Source: Dendrosporobacter quercicolus (GTDB taxonomy: Bacteria; Bacillota; Negativicutes; DSM-1736; Dendrosporobacteraceae). From it: a stretch of 64,000 nt of DNA. A model generated the notes under the pieces. That model did not search any database, was not told the origin of the DNA, and worked only from the letters and a program-made list of their open reading frames with translations. A program made the translations under genes and the position numbers. The stretch spans positions 124,001-188,000 of the forward strand of contig NZ_FNHB01000005.1 of assembly GCF_900104455.1 (NCBI RefSeq), read 5' to 3'. Position 1 is the first letter of the stretch. Every line of letters starts with the position of its first letter. Shown here piece by piece: positions 50,523 to 59,140 of this stretch.

Positions 50523-51437
50523 TCACCGGCCGTTCCGGGGATCAAGCGCGTCCCGCAGCCCGTCGCCCAGAAAATGAAAAGCCAGCATCGTCATACTGAT
50601 TGCCAGAGCCGGAAAGAATAACTGAAACGGATAGGAGCGCAGGCTTGTCACGCCTTCGGCTGCCAGTACGCCCCAACTGGCCATTGGCGCGGCCACGCCC
50701 AGACCGATAAAGCTTAAAAAAGCCTCGGTGAAGATGGCTTCCGGAATGGCCAGGGTCATGGTAATCACAATGGGACCCAGGCAGTTGGGCAGCAGATGGC
50801 GGAGCAATATCTGCCGGTTGCCTGCGCCGATAACCCTGGCGGCCAGGACATATTCCCGTTCTTTGAGACTGAGGATCTGGCCCCGGACAATTCTGGCCAT
50901 GCCCAGCCAATAGGCGATGCCGAGGGCAATGAAAATATTGGTCAGGCCCGGTTCCAGTACAACCATGAGCAGTATGACATACAACAAGGCCGGTATTCCG
51001 TATAAAACATCAACAATGCTCATCATGATCCGGTCGGCGCGGCCGCCCAGAAAACCGGCGATGCCGCCATAGACCACGCCAATCGTAAGATTGATGAGAC
51101 TGGCGACAATGCCAATGGACAGGGAAATGCGCGCTCCATAGACCACCCGGATAAATAGATCGCGTCCCAGGCTGTCGGTACCGAACCAGTGCTCACTGCT
51201 TGGCGGCTGGTTGGCCTGCTGCAGATTTTGATCAGAATAGGATAACGGCGATAACCAGGGGCCGGCAATTGCCGCGCTTAGCATGAGGATGATCAGGCAC
51301 AGCCCCAGCATGGCCGGTTTGTTTTCCCTGAGACGCCGCCAGGCTTTTTGCCGGTGGCTGGCGGCGGGCGGAAGGACGGTTTCGGTCCGCTCGCGGCGCG
51401 GCAGCGGTTCAAATGATCTAGCGTTTAGCTCCATCAT
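50523..51437 (-). CDS. Oligopeptide/dipeptide ABC transporter permease (DppC/OppC type)
   Basis: The 304-residue permease has the OppC N-terminal segment (AWRRLRENKPAMLGLCLIIL), HWFGTDSLGRDLFIRVVYGARISL, and the EAA loop LSLKEREYVLAARVIGAGNRQILLRHLLPN (about residues 190-220). It overlaps the upstream permease gene by 4 bp and lies 14 bp before the first ATPase gene. Confidence 0.93.
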   Translation of the reverse strand: MMELNARSFEPLPRRERTETVLPPAASHRQKAWRRLRENKPAMLGLCLIILMLSAAIAGPWLSPLSYSDQNLQQANQPPSSEHWFGTDSLGRDLFIRVVYGARISLSIGIVASLINLTIGVVYGGIAGFLGGRADRIMMSIVDVLYGIPALLYVILLMVVLEPGLTNIFIALGIAYWLGMARIVRGQILSLKEREYVLAARVIGAGNRQILLRHLLPNCLGPIVITMTLAIPEAIFTEAFLSFIGLGVAAPMASWGVLAAEGVTSLRSYPFQLFFPALAISMTMLAFHFLGDGLRDALDPRNGR

Positions 51438-52369
51438 GAATTCTTTTGCTCCTTAGTAAGTTTAATGCGGGGGTCCAACAGCGGATAAACCAGATCGACC
51501 ACCAGGTTTAAACCAATGACCAGGATGCTGTAAAAGACGGTAATGCCCAGGATGACCGTATAGTCCCGATTATAGATGCTGGTGACGAAATGGCGTCCCA
51601 GACCGGGGATTGCAAAAATAGTTTCAATAATAAAACTGCCGGTCAGGATTCCCGCCGCCATCGGCCCAACATAGGTAACAACCGGGATTAACGCATTTTT
51701 CAGCGCATGACGATAAAGAATAATGATGGGCGGCAGACCTTTGGCTCTGGCGGTTTTGATATAATCCTGCGACAGCACTTCCAGCATGCTGGAACGGGTA
51801 AGACGGGCGATAAAGGCCATGGGGTGGGCCGCCAGCGCCAGCGCAGGCAGCACCATATATTCAGCTCCTTCCCACAGCGCCGCGGGCAGTAAGGACAGTT
51901 TTATGGCAAAGACGTAAATGAGCAAGGCGGCTACCACAAAACCGGGCACGGACACGCCCAGTGTCGCCAACCCCATGGTGACATAGTCCTGCCAGCGGTT
52001 TTGCCGCAGCGCGGCCAGCGAGCCGGCCGGAATGCCTAAGAGCAGCGCCAGGCCGATACTGATCAGCCCCAGCTGTAAAGACACCGGAAAACTTTCCCTG
52101 ATGATATCATTAACGGTGCGGCCGGCGTATTTAAAGGAAGGCCCCAGATCAAACCGGATTAAATTTGCCAGGTAGTCGCCGTATTGCCGCCAGAGCGGAT
52201 CATCTAAATGATAGCGGGCTTCGATATTTTTTAATACCGCCGCCGGCAGGTTTCGTTCACCGGTGAAAGGCCCGCCGGGAATGGCGTGCATTAACAAGAA
52301 GGTGATGGTAATAATCGCCAGCAGTACAATGCCGGAGTTCAGCAGCCGGCTTAGCAGGTAACGCAGCAA
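51434..52369 (-). CDS. Oligopeptide/dipeptide ABC transporter permease (DppB/OppB type)
   Basis: A TTG at 52369 with AAAGGTG 5 bases upstream gives the normal family N-terminus (LLRYLLSRLLNSGIVLLAIITITFLL) and 311 residues; the longer frame to 52417 would add an atypical tail. The EAA loop reads YIKTARAKGLPPIIILYRHALKNALIPVVTYVG. It is the first gene of the minus-strand peptide operon, divergent from a DD-carboxypeptidase gene. Confidence 0.92.
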   Translation of the reverse strand: MLRYLLSRLLNSGIVLLAIITITFLLMHAIPGGPFTGERNLPAAVLKNIEARYHLDDPLWRQYGDYLANLIRFDLGPSFKYAGRTVNDIIRESFPVSLQLGLISIGLALLLGIPAGSLAALRQNRWQDYVTMGLATLGVSVPGFVVAALLIYVFAIKLSLLPAALWEGAEYMVLPALALAAHPMAFIARLTRSSMLEVLSQDYIKTARAKGLPPIIILYRHALKNALIPVVTYVGPMAAGILTGSFIIETIFAIPGLGRHFVTSIYNRDYTVILGITVFYSILVIGLNLVVDLVYPLLDPRIKLTKEQKNS

Positions 52370-52417
52370 GTGGCACCTTTCCTTTCCGTTTATTCTAACG
52401 TTTCCTAAAGTTGACAA

Positions 52418-52617
52418 AGCTATGTAATCCGGAATTTAAAGTAATATTACTTCGCTTTAGCACAGATGAAGTCCTGCACCCGGCCCGGACGTTTCCCGGA
52501 CGGTTCTAATTCTATTATGGCCGCTGGAAAGGCAGGAAATATCATGAAAATAGTCGAAATAATGCTAAATCAAAAAAATATCTGTCAATGAAATTTTAGC
52601 AGCCGGGAGAATGATCA
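52418..52617. other. Divergent promoter region between peptide-uptake operon and DD-carboxypeptidase
   Basis: This 200-bp stretch is AT-rich and non-coding. It must hold promoters for both directions, but I see no consensus-quality -35/-10 pair, riboswitch or palindrome. Confidence 0.4.
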
Positions 52618-53445
52618 ATGCGCAAGAGTTTTTTATTTGTTTTGTTTGTTATTGCCGTCACCGGGATGACAACGGCATTAGCGGCGGCAGCGCCGCCGCT
52701 GGTCATGGCGGAAGCGGCGGTGGTCATGGTTGCCGACACCAGGCAGGTGCTTTACGCCAAAAATGCCGACAGTATTATGTATCCCGCCAGTACGACCAAG
52801 ATTATGACGCTGACGGTTTCCCTGGAACAGGGCGCGGCGGACAGTGTTGTTACGGTTGGCCGGCAGGCTGCCGGGTGCGAGGGCTCAAGCCTGGAGTTAA
52901 AAGCCGGCGACAGGCTGCATTTGCGGGAAGCCGAATACGGTATGATGCTGGTTTCCGGCAATGACGCCGCCGAGGCAATCGCTGAAAGCGTAGCCGGCTC
53001 AATCCCGGCGTTTGTCGAACTGATGAATGCCAAAGCCCAGTCTATTGGAGCAACCCGTACCCATTTCAGCAATCCGCACGGCCTGCCCGACCCGGTCAAT
53101 CATTTTACCACCGCGTATGATCTGGCGCTCATTACCGCCTATGCGCTGCAAAATCCGGCGTTTGCCCAAATTGTCGCTACCCGTGATTATGCGGTCAGAT
53201 TATTGAACCGGCCTGAGTTGATTCATGCCGGCAATACCAATAAACTGCTCGGCGCCTATGCCGGGGCAACCGGTGTAAAAACCGGCTTTACCAATGACGC
53301 CGGCGAGTGTTTGGTAGCGGCTGCCAAACGGGACAATGTTCAATTGATCGCCGTTGTGTTAAATAGTGACTACCGCTGGACGGATACTGCGTCATTGCTG
53401 GATTATGGCTTTGCGCAACTGGGTTGGAAAAGTTCACTCCTGTGA
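52618..53445 (+). CDS. D-alanyl-D-alanine carboxypeptidase family (S11) protein
   Basis: The 275-residue secreted enzyme has a signal peptide (residues 1 to about 24) and the S11 motifs STTK (S58-K61), SGN (113-115) and KTG in GVKTGFTN (about 222). It trims the terminal D-Ala of peptidoglycan pentapeptides. At 275 residues it lacks the C-terminal PBP5 domain and membrane anchor of DacA, so it is a single-domain form. It starts a plus-strand unit and is divergent from the peptide-uptake operon, fitting a murein-remodelling neighbourhood. Confidence 0.92.
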   Translation: MRKSFLFVLFVIAVTGMTTALAAAAPPLVMAEAAVVMVADTRQVLYAKNADSIMYPASTTKIMTLTVSLEQGAADSVVTVGRQAAGCEGSSLELKAGDRLHLREAEYGMMLVSGNDAAEAIAESVAGSIPAFVELMNAKAQSIGATRTHFSNPHGLPDPVNHFTTAYDLALITAYALQNPAFAQIVATRDYAVRLLNRPELIHAGNTNKLLGAYAGATGVKTGFTNDAGECLVAAAKRDNVQLIAVVLNSDYRWTDTASLLDYGFAQLGWKSSLL

Positions 53446-53545
53446 CCGGGCATAACCGCCACGCAGGAAAAAGCGGCGGTTATGCTGAACTTTAGCAACA
53501 GCAGGCCTGTTGTTGAAGCGGAGTTCTATTGCTGGCGATGAAAGG

Positions 53546-55183
53546 ATGGCGGTCAAAATTAGCTTTCGCTTTAACCTGCTGCAGTCGCGCATCAAAGTGA
53601 GACTGCAGACAAAAATCATTGTCCTGGTTTGCGGCGTTGTAGCCGTGGTGCTGATTGTAACCGGCTTGTTAATCTCCCGAAGCATGGCCTCCCAGGTAAG
53701 GGACAGTATGGGACGCCAGGCGATGAGCGTTGCCAGGTTTATGGCGCAGTCGCCCCTGATTATTGAGGGCCTGACCGGCGTAAGGGACAGCGCCGACATC
53801 CAGCAATATGCGAGTATCAACGAAAAGCAGGCCAATGTACAGTTTATTGTTGTTTTTGATATGAACGGGGTGCGTAAATCTCATCCCAATCAGGAACTGG
53901 TGGGACAGATTATTGCCGGCGGAGACGAAAGACCGGCCCTGGCCGGCAACGAGTACTTGTCTGAGGCTCATGGGACAATGGGGCATTCGCTGCGGGCCTT
54001 TACGCCGGTATACGGTCCTGACGGGCGGCAGGTGGGCGTAGTGCTGGTCGGCATTCTGATGCAGTATGTTCAGGATGCAGTCGCCCATGCCCAGATGATC
54101 CTGCTGGTGGCCATGGTTGTCGGCATGGCCGTGGGTACGCTGGGAGCGCTGCTTTTGGCCAGGGAAACAAAAGGGGTTTTATTTGGTTTGGAACCGGCGG
54201 TGATTGCCAAGCAGCTGGAAGAGCGCAGTGTTATGCTGCAGTCGGTCCGGGAGGGCATTATGGCCATTGACCGCAATGGTACAATTACCCTGCTGAATGA
54301 GGAAGGCAAACGTCTGCTGCGGCTGGGCGGCGCCGGTGTTAATCCCCTGGGCCGTCCGGTGAATGAGTTTGTACCCGATAACGGGTTGATGGAAGTCATC
54401 CACAGCGGCAAGGTGGAGCTTAACCGGGAACAGGAAATTTTCGGGGTTTCGGTATTGGTCAATCAAATACCCCTGATGGTAAACGGCAAAATCGTGGGTG
54501 CTATGACGACTTTCCGCGACAAGACCGAAGTGAAGCAACTGGCGGAGGAACTTACCGGCGTCAGGGATTATGTTGATGCGCTCCGGTCGCAGGCCCATGA
54601 ATTTATGAACAGGCTGCATGTCATTCTGGGGCTGGTTCAATTGGAAGAATATGACTTGCTGTCTTCTTATATTCAACGCATTGCCTCTGATCATCAGGCT
54701 GAGGTTTCCTATGTCGGACGGCTGATTCGCAACCCCGTATTAGCCGGGTTCGTTTTGAGCAAACTGAGCTTAGCCAGAGAGCGTAATATTGTCATGCAGT
54801 TATCTGACGACAGCTTTTTGCCGGAAGCCAGGCAGGAAGATATTACCCATAAGCTGGTTACCATCATTGGGAATTTAATTGAAAATGCTTTTGATGCAGT
54901 GGCGAACAGTCCCCGGCGGGAAGTCGGTTTGACCCTGAAATACAAAGCAGGCCGGCTCTCTATTGAAGTCAGGGATACGGGACCGGGAATTTCCCCGGAA
55001 CTGAGTGAGCGTATTTTTGAAATGGGCGTATCCAACAAGGCTGATGAACGCGGCTTTGGCTTATATTTAGTCAAATTGAATGTCGACAGTATGGCGGGAC
55101 AAATAAGTTTTGCCCGTACGGAAGACCAGCAAACGGTTTTTCGGATTTCTGTACCTTATGAAAGTGGAGGTGAACTCGGATGA
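53546..55183 (+). CDS. DcuS/CitA-type sensor histidine kinase
   Basis: About 545 residues: helix 1 (about 25-47), a periplasmic Cache/PAS sensor with FIVVFDMNGVRKSHPN and GHSLRAFTPVYGPDGRQVGVVLVG, helix 2 (about 183-203), a cytoplasmic PAS (VREGIMAIDRNGTITLLNEEGKRLL), the phospho-acceptor His in RSQAHEFMNRLHVILGL, and HATPase (LIENAFDAVANSP). This is the architecture of C4-dicarboxylate/citrate sensors, and a DcuB gene lies downstream. Start is uncertain: ATG 53546 is adjacent to AAAGG, and GGAG at 53519 suggests a non-ATG start near 53528. Confidence 0.9.
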   Translation: MAVKISFRFNLLQSRIKVRLQTKIIVLVCGVVAVVLIVTGLLISRSMASQVRDSMGRQAMSVARFMAQSPLIIEGLTGVRDSADIQQYASINEKQANVQFIVVFDMNGVRKSHPNQELVGQIIAGGDERPALAGNEYLSEAHGTMGHSLRAFTPVYGPDGRQVGVVLVGILMQYVQDAVAHAQMILLVAMVVGMAVGTLGALLLARETKGVLFGLEPAVIAKQLEERSVMLQSVREGIMAIDRNGTITLLNEEGKRLLRLGGAGVNPLGRPVNEFVPDNGLMEVIHSGKVELNREQEIFGVSVLVNQIPLMVNGKIVGAMTTFRDKTEVKQLAEELTGVRDYVDALRSQAHEFMNRLHVILGLVQLEEYDLLSSYIQRIASDHQAEVSYVGRLIRNPVLAGFVLSKLSLARERNIVMQLSDDSFLPEARQEDITHKLVTIIGNLIENAFDAVANSPRREVGLTLKYKAGRLSIEVRDTGPGISPELSERIFEMGVSNKADERGFGLYLVKLNVDSMAGQISFARTEDQQTVFRISVPYESGGELG

Positions 55184-55881
55184 TTAGAGTTCTTATTGTT
55201 GAAGATGATCCAATGGTGGCTGAGCTAAATCGCCGTTATCTGGAGAAAATTTCTGATTTTACGCTGGCGGCGATTGTGCGCAATGGTGATGAGGCCCTGG
55301 CTTTTTTGGAGGATAACCGGGTCGATTTGGTATTGCTGGATGTATTCATGCCCGGGATGAACGGCTTTGAATTCTTAGCGGAAATCCGCCGGCGGGAATA
55401 TAAAACCGATGTCATTCTGGTGACTGCAGCCAGGGATAAACAATCCATTCAGGCCGCACTGCGTCAGGGAGCAGTGGATTATTTAATTAAACCGTTCGAA
55501 TTTGAACGCTTCCAGGCTGCGCTCCTGGCCTACCGCCAGCGGGTTAATTTCATCGAGAACCATGCCGACTTTAGCCAAACGGCACTGGATGAACAGGTAT
55601 TCCGGCAGTCGGCCAGTGTGGAAAAAAATGATCTGCCAAAAGGCTTGGACCGCCATACCTTAAAACGGGTCTGGGAATGTATTGTCGCCAGCACCGGCGA
55701 GTTTACCGCCGAATCGATGGCCGGTTTTGTCGGTATTTCCCAGGTATCTATGCGAAAATATTTAAAATATCTGGAGATGGAAGGCCTGCTGAGCGTAAAA
55801 ATAAATTATGGCGCAGTCGGGCGGCCAATATCAAAATATCAATGTACGACTGAACGAACCACCCTTAATTTTAATGACTAG
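55180..55881 (+). CDS. DcuR/CitB-type response regulator
   Basis: The 233-residue regulator has a receiver domain with phospho-acceptor D54 (VLLDVFMPG) and K in LIKPFEFERF. A linker and a C-terminal HTH (about 165-220) with EFTAESMAGFVGISQVSMRKYLKYLE are typical of the CitB/DcuR/MalR group. It overlaps the kinase gene by 4 bp and precedes dcuB by about 200 bp, so dcuB is its probable target. Confidence 0.92.
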   Translation: MIRVLIVEDDPMVAELNRRYLEKISDFTLAAIVRNGDEALAFLEDNRVDLVLLDVFMPGMNGFEFLAEIRRREYKTDVILVTAARDKQSIQAALRQGAVDYLIKPFEFERFQAALLAYRQRVNFIENHADFSQTALDEQVFRQSASVEKNDLPKGLDRHTLKRVWECIVASTGEFTAESMAGFVGISQVSMRKYLKYLEMEGLLSVKINYGAVGRPISKYQCTTERTTLNFND

Positions 55882-55963
55882 CTAGTTACTTTATTTTTAA
55901 AAGTAGGAAAAAAGTAATCAAAGTTCTGTTTTTACCGCTATTTATTTCATTAATTGCAAATTA

Positions 55964-55992
55964 TCTGACTTTTCCCTTTCCGCTGTTATAAT
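55964..55992 (+). promoter_or_regulatory. Promoter candidate for dcuB
   Basis: A perfect TATAAT (55987-55992) lies 95 bp before the dcuB start, with a weak -35 (TCTGAC, 17-bp spacer). The weak -35 fits activation by the adjacent response regulator, which would bind the AT-rich 55882-55960 stretch. Confidence 0.5.
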
Positions 55993-56086
55993 GGGAACCG
56001 AGGCTGGCTGCTGGCTTGTAAAAAATAAGACATGCCTTGCTTCCAGCTTTTAATTTACCAGAGGGAAAGGGGAATTTAGCTCTAAT

Positions 56087-57430
56087 ATGATTTCTATGCA
56101 GGTTTTAGTGATTTTGGGATGTCTGCTTCTCGGGACCCGGTACGGCGGGATGGGCTTAGGCTTAATCGGCGGTATTGGATTATTTATCCTAACCTTTGTA
56201 TTCGGACTGCAGCCCGGCAAACCGCCTGTGGACGTTATGCTGACCATCCTGGCGGTAATCGGCTGTGCATCCGTATTGCAGGCCGCCGGCGGCTTAAATG
56301 TCATGATGCAGTTTGCCGAACGTATTTTGCGGCGTCATCCTTCGTTTGTCACCGTTCTAGCTCCGGTCACTACCTGGTCGCTCACTTTTCTGTGCGGAAC
56401 AGGTCATGTGGTTTATACAATGTTTCCTATTATTTATGATATTGCCATTAAGCAGAACATCCGTCCGGAACGGCCAATGGCGATTGCGTCGGTAGCGGCG
56501 CAAATGGGCATTTGCGCCTCGCCGGTATCGGTTGCCGTGGTGTCGATGGTTTCTATTTTAGCTTCGGGGCACGGGGTTGGTACACCTATTGGTATTATTG
56601 AACTATTATCTATCGCAATTCCAGCCTCCCTGACCGGCGTTCTGGCAGCGGCGCTGTGGAGTATGCGGCGCGGCAAGGATTTGGATAAAGACGAGGAGTT
56701 TCAGGCCAAGCTTAAAGATCCCGCGCAGAAGGAATTTATTTACGGAGAGTCGCAGACCTTGTTAAACAGCAAGTTTTCCAAGGAAGCTTACCGGGCAACC
56801 TGGATTTTCTTTGCCGCCATTCTGGTGGTCGTACTGTTCGGCGCTTTCCCGGAACTGCGCCCGTCCTTTGGTGCGCCGGGGAAATTAAAGCCGCTGTCGA
56901 TGAATTTGGTTATTCAGATGCTGATGCTCATTGCCGGGGCGGTTATCCTAATTACCTGCAAAGTCAATTCCCGCGAAGTGCCGAACGGGACGGTGTTTAA
57001 GGCCGGAGCCGTCGCTATCATTTCGGTATTCGGCGTTGCCTGGATGGCTGATACCTTTTTTGAAGCACATTTCACTTTGTTAAAAGAAGCGCTGGCCGGA
57101 GTGGTTGTACAGCAGCCCTGGACCTATGCAATTGTAATGTTTCTGACCTCCAAGCTGGTAAACAGCCAGGCGGCGGCGCTGGCGGCCATTGCTCCCCTGG
57201 GGGTCAGCCTGGGCGTTGACCCCAGAATGATGGTGGCTTTTTTCCCGGCTGTTTATGGCTATTTCGTTTTGCCGACTTACCCCAGTGACTTGGCCTGTAT
57301 CGGCTTTGACCGGTCAGGCACTACCAGAATCGGTAAATTTATTATTAATCACAGCTTTCTTGTGCCAGGCTTAATTGGGGTAGGCACCGGTTGTCTGGTC
57401 GGTTTTGTGTTGGTTAGTTTATTTATGTAA
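56087..57430 (+). CDS. dcuB: Anaerobic C4-dicarboxylate transporter DcuB
   Basis: The 447-residue protein matches Escherichia coli DcuB along its length: GLQPGKPPVDVMLTILAVI, FLCGTGHVVYTMFPIIYD, MGICASPVSVAVVSMV, a cytoplasmic RRGKDLDKDEEFQ loop and YFVLPTYPSDLACIGFDRSGTTRIG. It exchanges fumarate, malate or aspartate for succinate during anaerobic fumarate respiration. Control by the upstream DcuSR-like pair is the expected arrangement. A DcuB-DcuS contact is known to set sensor specificity in enterobacteria; here that is inference. Confidence 0.95.
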   Translation: MISMQVLVILGCLLLGTRYGGMGLGLIGGIGLFILTFVFGLQPGKPPVDVMLTILAVIGCASVLQAAGGLNVMMQFAERILRRHPSFVTVLAPVTTWSLTFLCGTGHVVYTMFPIIYDIAIKQNIRPERPMAIASVAAQMGICASPVSVAVVSMVSILASGHGVGTPIGIIELLSIAIPASLTGVLAAALWSMRRGKDLDKDEEFQAKLKDPAQKEFIYGESQTLLNSKFSKEAYRATWIFFAAILVVVLFGAFPELRPSFGAPGKLKPLSMNLVIQMLMLIAGAVILITCKVNSREVPNGTVFKAGAVAIISVFGVAWMADTFFEAHFTLLKEALAGVVVQQPWTYAIVMFLTSKLVNSQAAALAAIAPLGVSLGVDPRMMVAFFPAVYGYFVLPTYPSDLACIGFDRSGTTRIGKFIINHSFLVPGLIGVGTGCLVGFVLVSLFM

Positions 57431-57444
57431 GTAGCAGGGATCGC

Positions 57445-57484
57445 TAAAGGACCTGGCTGCCGGTACCGGCAGCCAGGTCCTTTA
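57445..57484. terminator. 40-bp perfect palindrome, bidirectional terminator
   Basis: TAAAGGACCTGGCTGCCGGT and its exact complement follow dcuB by 14 bp, ending in TTTA on both strands. It lies between convergent genes, 33 bp from the ankyrin gene's stop codon. Confidence 0.85.
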
Positions 57485-57517
57485 CTGCAATTGGGAAGTA
57501 CTTATCAGGTATTGCCG

Positions 57518-58909
57518 TCAACGTACAATAACACTTTGGATTGTGATGTTATCAGACAGGGAACTGGTCTGACCGGTTTCCAGCCAGTCAAAGGGAAGTG
57601 TATCTATAGAAATTGACAGTTCAAAGGCAATGTCTTTGGCAATGGCGTAAAGCGACTGATCAATATGCCTGATATCATCAAAACCGCCGGCTTGGCGAAG
57701 GTCTCCCAGAGTGGAGTTTATGCCAATGCCTCTGACTGTTTTAAAACGTTCATCATATACGTGAATTCCGTCGATGATTTGATCAATGCCCTGATTGCGG
57801 ATGCTTACACTGCCGATGAGAGAGGGTGTGGCGCGGCCGTCGAGATATACTTTAACCGTCGGGTAGGGGGTGTGATCGGTGGTAATGGTGGCATTTTTGC
57901 GACTGTATTGTTGGTAGACGCTTGCCAGGGGCTGGCCGATCTGCATATAACCGGCTTTACGGCCGGCCAGAGTAAATTCGGCGGGCTGGGCTTGCGGCTG
58001 CTGCGGCGGCTGGCCGGCAGGCTGCGGGCCAGCTTTGCCTGGGGCGGGTGCGGCATCGGCCTTGATGATTCCGGCTTGCGCCAGCAGCTTAAGCATTTGC
58101 GGGTCTTTCCGTTCTAAGGCCAGTGACGCGGCATTCCGGCCGCGGCTGTCGCTAATGCTGTAATCAGCGCCTGCCTGCAGCAGTAATCCGGCGGCCTCGG
58201 GATAATTATAGGCGGCCGCTTTCATCAGGGCGGTCTGCCCGTCTTTATCTTTACTATTCAGGGAAGCTCCCTGCTCCAGCAGCCGGCTTATGATTTCCAG
58301 GCGTCCAAAGCTGGCTGCCGCCATCAGCGGCGTAAAACCATCACTGCTGCGATACGCGTCAGGCGGCATGCCGGATTGTAAAAATAAATCAGTGATTTCC
58401 TGATTGCCCCGGCCGGCGTATTTTACAAAATCGTCAGGCAGGTAACGAACGCCCCGGGCTTTCAACTGTGTTTCCAGGGAGTTGCCGGCGGCCGCTTCCG
58501 GGGCTTGAATTGCTGCAATATAGCCGCTCAGCCCGGCCAGTGCCAGTAAAATCAGAGCTGAGGCCAGCAGCACCAGCGGTTTGACCGCCGGCAGCCTGCC
58601 GATGCCGGCCGGCGCTTTCTGCGCAGCCGGCGAAGGGACATCAACTGACTTGGAACCATTTGCCGCAGTGGCAGCAGCTGGTGGTTCACCGTCTGCTGTT
58701 TCAGCCTGGCCGGCCGGCGGCTGACTGGCGGCTGTCTGCTCAGCTTTCATTTCCGCCAGTAAGGCTGAGATTTCTTCCTGACTCATCATTTCATCAGCGG
58801 AAACCGGTTGTGACGGGTCTAGTGGCAAAGTCGGCCCGGCGACAGTTACGGACTGTTCCTGGGCATCTGCTGCAGTCGCTGGCTTAACAGTTTCGTTTGA
58901 GGAAGGCAT
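57518..58909 (-). CDS. Ankyrin-repeat membrane protein with FliM-like N-terminal motif
   Basis: The 463-residue protein has an N-terminal cytoplasmic tail with MSQEEISALLAEMK (42-55), nearly the LSQEEIDALL motif at the start of FliM/FliY. A Pro/Ala linker and one membrane helix (about 112-134) follow, then two to three ankyrin repeats (about 185-285: GFTPLMAAASFGRLEIISRLLEQGA and GQTALMKAAAYNYPEAAGLLLQAGA). A Gln/Pro-rich linker leads to a C-terminal domain of about 150 residues I do not recognise. No catalytic motif is visible. It is probably a scaffold linking something cytoplasmic to an extracytoplasmic partner. Confidence 0.8.
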   Translation of the reverse strand: MPSSNETVKPATAADAQEQSVTVAGPTLPLDPSQPVSADEMMSQEEISALLAEMKAEQTAASQPPAGQAETADGEPPAAATAANGSKSVDVPSPAAQKAPAGIGRLPAVKPLVLLASALILLALAGLSGYIAAIQAPEAAAGNSLETQLKARGVRYLPDDFVKYAGRGNQEITDLFLQSGMPPDAYRSSDGFTPLMAAASFGRLEIISRLLEQGASLNSKDKDGQTALMKAAAYNYPEAAGLLLQAGADYSISDSRGRNAASLALERKDPQMLKLLAQAGIIKADAAPAPGKAGPQPAGQPPQQPQAQPAEFTLAGRKAGYMQIGQPLASVYQQYSRKNATITTDHTPYPTVKVYLDGRATPSLIGSVSIRNQGIDQIIDGIHVYDERFKTVRGIGINSTLGDLRQAGGFDDIRHIDQSLYAIAKDIAFELSISIDTLPFDWLETGQTSSLSDNITIQSVIVR

Positions 58910-59140
58910 GTTTTCTCTCCGTTAATTCTCGAATTTTCATTATCTAAACCCAATTCTATTTACAGCTTTCATTTTCCTGTCTTTGACAATATTCCCGAAA
59001 AAATTATTTATTTTGTCAGCAAATGATTTATTTACTTGCTTTTTGCAGATGATTGCCTGGCGGGGGTTTATTGGTTAAAATGGATGAGAAAGTATCCTGT
59101 AGGCAATTCGGCCTGATGAACAGTGATGGAGTGATTGACG
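58910..59140. other. AT-rich intergenic region, divergent promoters
   Basis: The region separates the minus-strand ankyrin gene from the plus-strand oxidoreductase gene. I see no clear promoter pair, repeat or RNA motif. Confidence 0.4.
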
